From an uncultured Bacteroidales bacterium (GTDB taxonomy: Bacteria; Bacteroidota; Bacteroidia; Bacteroidales; Bacteroidaceae): 64,000 nucleotides of DNA. The stretch spans positions 15,646 through 79,645 of the forward strand of contig CALFTK010000037.1 of NCBI GenBank assembly GCA_937916465.1, in the 5' to 3' direction. Each line of letters opens with the position of its first letter. The first letter of the stretch is position 1. Shown here piece by piece: positions 1 through 7,441 of this stretch. The notes under the pieces were generated by a model. The model was not told where the DNA came from, did no database searches, and saw only the letters and a list, made by a program, of their open reading frames with translations. A program made the translations under genes and the position numbers.

Positions 1-491
1 AGACCTATCATAGCCTGCGAAGCATTGCCCTGTAATCGTAATTGGTTGTTTAAAACCATTTGTGAAATCATTATTGGAGCAGCAATAAGCAGATAGCGCA
101 GGTAATCTGTTGCATATCCTTCAATTTCGGGTGTGGCTCCAAGTAGCTTTGCAAAAGGGTGAATGAAAATCAGACCAAATAGGGTAATAACAGTACCTAC
201 TATAAAAGAAGAAAAGAATCCTGTCGATGCCATATATTCGGCGTCAGCCTCTTTTCTTGCACCCAAAGCTCTTGAAATATAATTTCCGGAACCGGAACCG
301 AAAAAGAATCCAATAGCTTGTATAAATGATTGATAAGCAAATGCTATACCTACTCCGGCTGTGGCATTGGTACTGAGATGACCTATAAAGTATGAATCTA
401 CCAGATTGTACATGGCTGTAACGCTCATACTGATTATGGTAGGGACAGCTAACTTCAGTATAAGTTTACGGACCGGTTCCTGAGTCATCAT
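1..491 (-). CDS. MATE family efflux transporter, partial (N-terminal part)
   Basis: About 163 N-terminal residues are present; the gene runs off the left edge. The protein starts MMTQEPVRKLILKLAVPTII and then shows hydrophobic segments with NLVDSYFIGHLS, FGSGSGNYISRALG and NNQLRLQGN, which match the first half of multidrug/toxin extrusion (MATE) proteins. These are inner-membrane antiporters that export drugs or metabolites using a Na+ or H+ gradient. The ATG at 491 (or the adjacent one at 488) is chosen. The frame stays open to a GTG at 548, but the promoter -7 box lies at 553-560, so a start at 548 would leave almost no leader. Family assignment is firm; the substrate cannot be read from the sequence. 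Confidence 0.85.
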   Translation of the reverse strand, partial: MMTQEPVRKLILKLAVPTIISMSVTAMYNLVDSYFIGHLSTNATAGVGIAFAYQSFIQAIGFFFGSGSGNYISRALGARKEADAEYMASTGFFSSFIVGTVITLFGLIFIHPFAKLLGATPEIEGYATDYLRYLLIAAPIMISQMVLNNQLRLQGNASQAMIG

Positions 492-552
492 AGTGTGCCG
501 GTCTGCTTGGCGTCTTTTTTCTTCTATATAACAATCGGTGCCAATCACATTG

Positions 553-583
553 CGAATTTACTCAAACTGATTCGATTAACAAA
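553..583 (-). promoter_or_regulatory. Bacteroidota-type promoter for the MATE gene
   Basis: On the minus strand a TTTG (580-583) is followed after exactly 19 nt by TAAATTCG (553-560), close to the sigma-ABfr consensus TTTG-N19-TAnnTTTG. Transcription would begin near 546, giving a leader of about 55 nt before the ATG at 491. Confidence 0.6.
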
Positions 584-656
584 TAAAAAGCTTTATTCAA
601 GTTATCTTGTTGAAACTATTTTTCTCTAAATGTTCTATATTGTAGATTTCTTTTTT

Positions 657-664
657 TAATTTTG
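657..664 (+). promoter_or_regulatory. Putative -7 box for the ATPase/DUF4435 pair
   Basis: TAATTTTG matches TAnnTTTG. It lies 25 nt before the ATG at 690 and would give a leader of about 20 nt. No clear -33 TTG is found at the usual distance, so this is a weak call. Confidence 0.4.
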
Positions 665-689
665 GGGAAACAATAATAATTTGTGTCCT

Positions 690-1511
690 ATGAGTAAAAT
701 ACAGGCAGAACGAATTAGCAGTATAGAGATTAAATCAATGTGGGGTAGAAAGCATATAGTGTGGGAACTTCGCCCCGATATCAATATATTGAGCGGTGTG
801 AATGGTGCCGGTAAAAGTACTATATTGAACAAAGCCGTGGCAAAACTTGATTTTCTGTCTGAAAAAAGTGATGATGATTGCAATGATGTAACCATAAAGT
901 TTTATCCTCCGGAAGCAGATATTATATCATACGATGTAATAAGGTGTGTTGATCGTCCTTTGATGCATAGTAATCTGCTGGAAAAGATGGCAGATCGTAA
1001 TGTAGTGTCTGAACTGGACTGGCAGATTTATAAATTGCAGAGAAGATATCTGGACTATCAGGTAAATATAGGTAATCGTACTATAGAATTGCTTACATCA
1101 GGAGATCCGGATAAGATGCTTTTGGCACAGAAAACATCAGCAAAGAAGGTTGAATTTCTTGATTTTGTAGATTCTCTTTTTGCTGAAACTGGCAAAAAGA
1201 TTGTTAGAGACAGCAATGAAATTCTTTTTGACCTAATGGGTACACGATTACTTCCTTACAGCCTCTCTTCGGGCGAAAAACAGTTGTTGGTAATTTTGCT
1301 GACTCTTTTGGTCCAGGATATGAAACCATGCGCAATCTTTATGGATGAACCGGAGGTGTCGTTACATATTGAGTGGCAGCAGAGATTGATATCGGCTGTT
1401 AGAAAGATGAATCCAAATGCCCAGATTATTCTAACTACTCATTCGCCGGCGGTAATTATGGATGGATGGTTAGATGTGGTAACCGAAGTAGATGATATTA
1501 CAGTTGAATGA
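690..1511 (+). CDS. ABC-type ATPase (AAA_15/RecF-like), partner of the DUF4435 protein
   Basis: A 273-residue soluble ATPase of the ABC/SMC class. Walker A is GVNGAGKST (residues 36-44), the signature is LSSGE (192-196), Walker B is FMDE (217-220) and the H-loop is His251 in TTHSP. The middle insert is short (about 110 residues), so this is a compact ATPase rather than a full SMC or OLD nuclease; no TOPRIM domain is fused to it. The stop codon overlaps the start of the next gene (ATGA at 1508-1511), which implies translational coupling and a joint function. The pairing of an ABC ATPase with a DUF4435 protein is the architecture of PARIS (AriA-AriB), although AriA is usually larger. The start is ATG 690; an in-frame TTG at 681 is less likely. 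Family is certain, role inferred. Confidence 0.85.
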   Translation: MSKIQAERISSIEIKSMWGRKHIVWELRPDINILSGVNGAGKSTILNKAVAKLDFLSEKSDDDCNDVTIKFYPPEADIISYDVIRCVDRPLMHSNLLEKMADRNVVSELDWQIYKLQRRYLDYQVNIGNRTIELLTSGDPDKMLLAQKTSAKKVEFLDFVDSLFAETGKKIVRDSNEILFDLMGTRLLPYSLSSGEKQLLVILLTLLVQDMKPCAIFMDEPEVSLHIEWQQRLISAVRKMNPNAQIILTTHSPAVIMDGWLDVVTEVDDITVE

Positions 1512-2560
1512 AAAGATTAAGTGAAAATGTAAATTCACGATATGTAGAGGCACTTAATCACTTCTATTCAGGAAAAAAGAAGAGAATAGTAGCCTACGTA
1601 GAGAGTTATGATGACATAGCTTTCTGGCGTTTGTTGCTGGATGAATTTGAAGATGATGAACGCTGCTTTCAGATAATGCTTCCTTCGCGTTCAAGTCTTA
1701 CAAAAGGTAAAAAATCGGCTATCAGATCCTGTCTGCAACAATGTTCTTTAGGAAAGAGTATGATAGCATGTGTAGATAGTGATTACGATTATTTGATGCA
1801 AGGTACTACCGAAGCTTCTTTCCAGATAATCAAAAACCCATTTATACTGCACACCTATGCTTATGCCATAGAGAACTACAAATGTTATGCAGACAGTTTG
1901 CATAACATCTGTGTGCAATGCACTCTTAACGATAGAAGAGTGATAGATTTTGAAAAGTTTTTTCAACTTTATTCTCAGACAGTATATCCGTTGTTCGTCT
2001 GGAATGTCTGGTTTTACAGGACAAAAAGGCATAATCAATATAGTATGCTGGATTTTTGTAGAGATATAAATATCAAGACTATAAATATAAAAGATCCATA
2101 TTCTTCCGTTGCACTTTTGGCATCGCGTGTAGAAAAGAAGTTGGCATATCTAAAAAGGAATTACCCCAATTATGTGTTGGAAGTTGAAGAGTTGTCTCAT
2201 ACACTACAAGAACTTGGGGTTACTCCTCAAAATACTTATCTGTTTATCAGAGGCCATTCTATTCAGGACCTCATTATAAATAAGGTGTTGACACCTATAT
2301 GCACTTCGCTTATATCAGAACGTGAACAGGAAATATATAAGTATGCTGTTCATACCGAGCAGTTGAACAATGAAATTAGTTCATACAGACATAGTCAGAT
2401 GAGTATCCATGATGCAATTCGAAAAAACACTCACTACAGAGAATGTGAATTGTACAGCCGGATGCGTAGTGATGTTCAACACCTGCTTGATATGTCAGAA
2501 TCGGAAGTTTTATCTGTGCTTCCAGAATGCGGGTGTGAAGAGAATCAAAACAGCAAATAA
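1508..2560 (+). CDS. DUF4435 domain protein, TOPRIM-like (AriB-like)
   Basis: 350 residues. The N-terminal 130 residues carry the DUF4435 pattern: a hydrophobic strand ending in Glu32 (RIVAYVESYDDIAFW), then ACVDSDYD with Asp90 and Asp92, then YAIENY around Glu122. An early Glu followed by a DxD pair is the metal-binding layout of a TOPRIM fold, as in AriB, the nuclease effector of PARIS. The C-terminal half is helical and not recognised. It is coupled to the ATPase by a 4-nt overlap, and its last 51 nt overlap the convergent trkH gene. Nuclease activity is inferred from the residue pattern only. A housekeeping role is an alternative, because the pair sits among core genes with no mobile-element signs. 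Confidence 0.8.
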   Translation: MKRLSENVNSRYVEALNHFYSGKKKRIVAYVESYDDIAFWRLLLDEFEDDERCFQIMLPSRSSLTKGKKSAIRSCLQQCSLGKSMIACVDSDYDYLMQGTTEASFQIIKNPFILHTYAYAIENYKCYADSLHNICVQCTLNDRRVIDFEKFFQLYSQTVYPLFVWNVWFYRTKRHNQYSMLDFCRDINIKTINIKDPYSSVALLASRVEKKLAYLKRNYPNYVLEVEELSHTLQELGVTPQNTYLFIRGHSIQDLIINKVLTPICTSLISEREQEIYKYAVHTEQLNNEISSYRHSQMSIHDAIRKNTHYRECELYSRMRSDVQHLLDMSESEVLSVLPECGCEENQNSK

Positions 2561-3970
2561 CTCTAAACGTCCAATTAGCATCAGAAATGTAGAAAACCAT
2601 TTGCCAATGGTAGGCATATCTGCCCACGATATATTACATCCATGATCGCCTATAGTTAAACCCAAGTTGCTGATACATGCTAAAGAGGTGCCATACGCAT
2701 CTGTAATGTTAATACCTATTGCTATATAGAAGAACCATCCTATAAATACAATAGCCACTAAAAAGATAATGAATGTAAGCACACTTTGTCTAATGGAAGA
2801 GGATAACACCTTGCCACTTATTCTAACAGGTAATACAGCATTGGGGTGAAGTATTCTATTGAATTCATTGCGCATAGCCTTAACCAAAATAGATATTCTG
2901 ATTATTTTGGCTCCACCGGTTGTAGAACCTCCGCATGCACCAAAATACATGCAGAATCCAAGTATCATCCAAATAAATGGAGGCCATAATGTGTAATCGG
3001 TAATTGTATATCCGGTGGTAGTTATAATTGAAACTACGTTAAACAGTGCCTGTCTAAATGATTCCGGTATATCATATTGTTTGGTGATTGACAGACTTAT
3101 TCCAACAATTAATGTGAAAAGCAGTATTATTCCCACGTACCATTTGAATTCAGTGTCGCTCTTTAGCTTGCTGAACTGACCCTTAAAGGCAACCATAAAC
3201 AAAAGACCATAGTTTATACCGGATAAGAACATAAACAGTGTGGAGACATTTTCAATAGCACGAGAGTTGAAATAGGCCAAACTTGCATTTTTAGTGGAAA
3301 AACCTCCTGTGGCTGTAGTACATAGTGCGTGATTGATACTATCAAAAAAATCCATGCCGCATAACCATAAAGCAATAGCACAACAGATAGTAATAACCAA
3401 ATACACAATAAGTATCCATCTACCGCTAATACTTATTCTTGGATGTAATTTACCTCGTTTAGGGCCTGTTGCTTCGGCAGCGAATAGTTGTACTTCGCCT
3501 ATACCGAATATAGGCAATACCGCTACTGTAAAGAATACTATACCCAAACCTCCTATCCACTGTGTCAGACTTCTCCAGAACAGAATACCATGTGGCATAG
3601 ACTCTACATCATCAATGATGGTTGATCCTGTAGTGGTAAATCCGGACATAGTCTCAAAAAATGCGTCGGTATAGCTGGGTATATATCCGCTAATAAAGTA
3701 TGGCATTGCTCCAAATAGTGAAAAGATAATCCACGATATACTTACAACAATATAACCATCTCTACGTGTCAATATCTCTTTGTTCCTGTTTGAACCACCT
3801 GTTGAAACAAGCAACATTCCGGCACAGGCAGAAATCAGAGCAGAGATTACAAATGAAAAGAAATCGTTTTCCTTGTATATTAATGGAACAAAAGAGCACA
3901 ATAACAGCACACCGGCTTCTATCAGAAGCAGGATTCCAACAATTCGTTCTATGAGTCTAATGTGTATCAA
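2510..3970 (-). CDS. trkH: Trk-type potassium uptake protein TrkH
   Basis: 486 residues, multi-pass inner-membrane K+ translocating subunit of the Trk system. Pore-loop sequences typical of the family are visible: ETMSGFTTTGSTI near residue 105, TTATGGFSTKN near 220 and FGACGGSTTGGAKI near 345. Length matches the family. Its start overlaps the trkA stop by 4 nt (ATGA at 3967-3970), so the two are translationally coupled. The 3' end overlaps the convergent DUF4435 gene by 51 nt, and I see no terminator between them. Confidence 0.95.
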   Translation of the reverse strand: MIHIRLIERIVGILLLIEAGVLLLCSFVPLIYKENDFFSFVISALISACAGMLLVSTGGSNRNKEILTRRDGYIVVSISWIIFSLFGAMPYFISGYIPSYTDAFFETMSGFTTTGSTIIDDVESMPHGILFWRSLTQWIGGLGIVFFTVAVLPIFGIGEVQLFAAEATGPKRGKLHPRISISGRWILIVYLVITICCAIALWLCGMDFFDSINHALCTTATGGFSTKNASLAYFNSRAIENVSTLFMFLSGINYGLLFMVAFKGQFSKLKSDTEFKWYVGIILLFTLIVGISLSITKQYDIPESFRQALFNVVSIITTTGYTITDYTLWPPFIWMILGFCMYFGACGGSTTGGAKIIRISILVKAMRNEFNRILHPNAVLPVRISGKVLSSSIRQSVLTFIIFLVAIVFIGWFFYIAIGINITDAYGTSLACISNLGLTIGDHGCNISWADMPTIGKWFSTFLMLIGRLELFAVLILFTPAFWKHR

Positions 3971-5304
3971 ATGAAATATTTTTCTACAGTTTTAATCATA
4001 CCTTCCAAACAGAATACCACAACGTGGTCATCTGCCTCTATTCTTGTGTTACCTGTAACCAGTATGGCCTCTTTATCTCTTATAAGTCCACCAATGGTTA
4101 CGCCGCGCGGCAAAAGAATGTCTTTCACTGCGCTTCTTGTAACTCTTGCTCCGGGTTTTACATTGAATTCAGCAACGTCTGCACTTGCAAATGTCAAGCA
4201 TTTAAAGTTGCTGACATCGGCATCAAGCATCATCTGGTAAATATGGCTGGCTGCAATTTTTTTCTTGTTGATAACAGTTCCAATGTCCAGTTTTTCGGCC
4301 ATATTTATGTAGTCAATATTTTCAACCTCTGCAATAGTTTTGGTTACGCCTAATCTTTTTGCTGCAAGGCAGGCTAAAATATTGGTTTCGGAGCTATCCG
4401 TTAGAGCAACAAATGCTTCTGTGTGAGCAATACCTTCGCTTGCCAACAGTGACAGGTCTCTACCATCGCCATTGATTATCATCACCTTGCTGTTTACAAG
4501 CTCTGTAAGTCGGTTACAGCGTGCAATGTCGTTTTCAATGATTTTCAAACTCATATAGTCGGGCATTAGTTGCGATGCTCTGACAGCAATCCTACTGCCC
4601 CCCATTATAATGACATCCCTTACATCCGGTAACTCCTGTTTACCTGCTATCTTCTTAATGTATGGAATGTGTTTCTTCATTGTCATGAAATAGACTAAAT
4701 CGCCGGCCAGAATTACGTCATTGCCACCGGGGATAATGGTGTGCCCATCTCTAAGTATTGCTACTATATGGTATGGCAGATTGGTACCCAACTTATACAG
4801 AGGGGTGTTAAGTAACTCTGCGTTCTCCCTAAGTTTTATACCCATCATAACCAATGCACCACCGGCAAATTCCCACCATTGGCGTATCCAACTTAATTTC
4901 ATGCCGTCAACAATGTCTTTTGCCGCAAGTAATTCAGGGTATATAAGTGAATCTATACCTTTTTTAGCAAAGAATTCCTTGTTTTTAGGCAACATATATT
5001 CATGGTTGTCAATTCTTGCTACAGTCTTTTTTGCACCAAGTTCGTGGGCTAACTGGCAGGCTAACAGATTCCTACTCTCATCGGGTGTAACAGCAACAAA
5101 TAGATCGGCGCTGTTCACACCTGCTTCGCGTAAATCGACAAACGATGTAGGTGAACCATCAATTGTAAGTAGATCAAAGTTGGAATCCAAACGGTTAATC
5201 TTCTCTTCGTCTTCATCAATCAAAATTATGTCCTGATTTTCGCCCGAAAGAAGTTTTGCCAAATGGGTGCCTACATTACCTGCTCCCGCTATTACAATTT
5301 TCAT
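3967..5304 (-). CDS. trkA: Trk system potassium transport regulator TrkA
   Basis: 445 residues, cytoplasmic ring-forming regulator of TrkH. Two RCK units are present: an N-terminal Rossmann NAD-binding domain (MKIVIAGAGNVGTHLAKLL) with its TrkA-C half, then a second Rossmann-like domain starting DVIIMGGSRIAVRASQ near residue 230, with its own C-terminal half. It lies 11 nt downstream of dxs and overlaps trkH, so dxs-trkA-trkH is one transcript, as in other Bacteroidales. NAD(H) or nucleotide control of K+ uptake is known for the family. Confidence 0.96.
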   Translation of the reverse strand: MKIVIAGAGNVGTHLAKLLSGENQDIILIDEDEEKINRLDSNFDLLTIDGSPTSFVDLREAGVNSADLFVAVTPDESRNLLACQLAHELGAKKTVARIDNHEYMLPKNKEFFAKKGIDSLIYPELLAAKDIVDGMKLSWIRQWWEFAGGALVMMGIKLRENAELLNTPLYKLGTNLPYHIVAILRDGHTIIPGGNDVILAGDLVYFMTMKKHIPYIKKIAGKQELPDVRDVIIMGGSRIAVRASQLMPDYMSLKIIENDIARCNRLTELVNSKVMIINGDGRDLSLLASEGIAHTEAFVALTDSSETNILACLAAKRLGVTKTIAEVENIDYINMAEKLDIGTVINKKKIAASHIYQMMLDADVSNFKCLTFASADVAEFNVKPGARVTRSAVKDILLPRGVTIGGLIRDKEAILVTGNTRIEADDHVVVFCLEGMIKTVEKYFI

Positions 5305-5315
5305 AACCCTCTATC

Positions 5316-7235
5316 TTAAGATTTGACAATATCGTTCAATGTATTGATAATGGCATCCTTATCAATATTGCAAATTTGTAGCAATTTGGGAGTTGCACCA
5401 TGCTCTATAAATTCATCAGGCAGTCCCAATCTTTTTATTGAAGGCTTGTAACCATTATCTGTCATAAATTCTGTAACAGCACTACCCAAACCACCTAAAA
5501 TTGTACCATTTTCTATGGTGATGATATGCTTAAACTCTTTTCCTACTCTATGTAACAAATCTGTGTCAATAGGTTTAAGGAATCTCATATCGAATAGAGC
5601 TGCGCTCTTGCCGGAATTCTTTTCCCATTCTTGTATAGCTTCGTAAGCAAGATTGCCTATAGGGCCAATGGAGAGTACTGCAATCTCATTTCCGGACTTT
5701 ATTTCCCTGCCGGTTCCCACAACTATAGGACTAAATGGCTTTTTCCAATCACAAATCAGTCCTCGTCCGCGTGGGTATCTTATTACGAATGGTCCTTGAT
5801 CGGGCAGCTGTCCTGTGTACATCAAGTTACGCAATTCAATTTCGTCATAAGGGGAAGAGATGATGATATTCGGTATGCTTCTTAAATATGCCAAATCGAA
5901 TGCACCATGATGCGTAGGACCATCTTCTCCTACCAAACCGGCTCTGTCAAGACATAATACCATGTTCAACTTCTGGATAGCAATGTCATGAATCAGGTTG
6001 TCGTATGCGCGTTGCATAAACGTGGAGTAGATATTGCAGAATGGTATCATACCCTCTTTTGATAATCCTCCGGAAAATGTTACTGCGTGTCCTTCGGCTA
6101 TACCTACATCAAAACATCTGTTTGGATGAACTTTCATAGGAATGTCCATACTGCAACCCAGTGGCATAGCAGGTGTTACGGCAACAATTTTCTTGTTTTC
6201 GTTCATTAATTCCAAAAGTGTCTCTCCAAAAACATCCTGATAAAGTGGGGGAAGTTCTTTGTCGCATTTTACAATTCTCTCACCGGTATCTTTGTCAAAT
6301 AATCCTGGGGCATGCCATATATCGGAATCTACTTCTGCCGGTTTGTAACCTTTGCCCTTTGTGGTTTTAATATGCAGTAATTTTGGCCCGTGCATGTTTT
6401 TTATGTTTTGCATTACACGTACCAATTCCAAAACATTATGGCCGTCAATAGGACCAAAATATCTTATATCCATTCCTTCAAACACGTTATTGGTGTTGTT
6501 GTAACGCAATTTGAAATGGTTGTTTCTACGGATTATCCTTTTTCTGCGTTCTTCGTTCATCATTCCCAGTTTGTAAAGCACTCTGGATGCTAAATAACGG
6601 AATCTGTTGTAAGAACGAGAAGTTTGTAATCTAGTTAGGTAGTTACGCATTCCGCCAACACTATGTGAAATGCTCATATCGTTGTCATTCAATATGATAA
6701 GCAAATCGTTGTCGGTTGTAGAGGCATTGTTCAATCCTTCAAAAGCAAGGCCTCCGGTCATAGCTCCGTCACCTATTACAGCAACAACTTTACGTTTGGG
6801 ATTACCATTCTTTTTGTTGGCAACAGCCATACCTAATGCCGCGGAAATGGAATTTGAGGCGTGTCCGCAGGTAAAGGTGTCATATTCACTCTCTGCAGGC
6901 GATGGGAATGGGCGCAAACCCTTAAACTTCCTATTTGTGCTGAATGCGTCGCGGCGACCGGTAAGAATCTTATGCCCGTATGCTTGATGGCCTACGTCCC
7001 ATACAATTCTATCGTCAGGGGTATTGAAAACGTAATGTAGTGCTACTGTCAATTCTATTGTACCCAAACTGGAACCAAAATGTCCTGGATTACGCGACAA
7101 CTCCTCAATTATCATTTGTCGTAATTCGTCGCATACTTGTGGCAGTACACTTTGATTCAATGCCCTAAGTTCTTTGGGACTGTCAATAGTCTTTAATATC
7201 TGTTCCGCCATAGACGGTTTTTCCTTTTTTCTCAT
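5316..7235 (-). CDS. dxs: 1-deoxy-D-xylulose-5-phosphate synthase
   Basis: 639 residues. It condenses pyruvate and glyceraldehyde 3-phosphate to DXP using thiamine diphosphate, the first step of the MEP isoprenoid route, which also feeds thiamine and pyridoxal synthesis. Visible motifs are the GHQAYGHKILTGR segment, the ThDP/Mg site GDGAMTGG, the catalytic-glutamate region DVGIAEGHAVT, and the DRAGLVGEDGPTHHG stretch. The start at 7235 is used; an in-frame ATG at 7211 (MAEQILKTI) is also possible. First gene of the dxs-trkA-trkH operon. Confidence 0.97.
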   Translation of the reverse strand: MRKKEKPSMAEQILKTIDSPKELRALNQSVLPQVCDELRQMIIEELSRNPGHFGSSLGTIELTVALHYVFNTPDDRIVWDVGHQAYGHKILTGRRDAFSTNRKFKGLRPFPSPAESEYDTFTCGHASNSISAALGMAVANKKNGNPKRKVVAVIGDGAMTGGLAFEGLNNASTTDNDLLIILNDNDMSISHSVGGMRNYLTRLQTSRSYNRFRYLASRVLYKLGMMNEERRKRIIRRNNHFKLRYNNTNNVFEGMDIRYFGPIDGHNVLELVRVMQNIKNMHGPKLLHIKTTKGKGYKPAEVDSDIWHAPGLFDKDTGERIVKCDKELPPLYQDVFGETLLELMNENKKIVAVTPAMPLGCSMDIPMKVHPNRCFDVGIAEGHAVTFSGGLSKEGMIPFCNIYSTFMQRAYDNLIHDIAIQKLNMVLCLDRAGLVGEDGPTHHGAFDLAYLRSIPNIIISSPYDEIELRNLMYTGQLPDQGPFVIRYPRGRGLICDWKKPFSPIVVGTGREIKSGNEIAVLSIGPIGNLAYEAIQEWEKNSGKSAALFDMRFLKPIDTDLLHRVGKEFKHIITIENGTILGGLGSAVTEFMTDNGYKPSIKRLGLPDEFIEHGATPKLLQICNIDKDAIINTLNDIVKS

Positions 7236-7301
7236 ATAAAAAATGTTGCAACAGCGTCACTTTTTTGGTTCTGGTCAGTGAACATACTGGTATGCAATCT
7301 G

Positions 7302-7331
7302 CAAAACTAATAAAAAAAGTGTGCTTTCAAA
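7302..7331 (-). promoter_or_regulatory. Promoter for dxs-trkA-trkH
   Basis: On the minus strand TTTG (7328-7331) is followed after 18 nt by TAGTTTTG (7302-7309), a good TAnnTTTG match. Transcription would start near 7295, about 60 nt before the dxs ATG. Confidence 0.55.
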
Positions 7332-7441
7332 TAAATGAAACTACAAAAGTGTGCGACTTATGAATATAAATTGTCTCTTTAGTGGGTATTTTCTGAAAAT
7401 AATGGCTTATTTTGCACATTCAGTAATTAGTTTTTAGGAAT

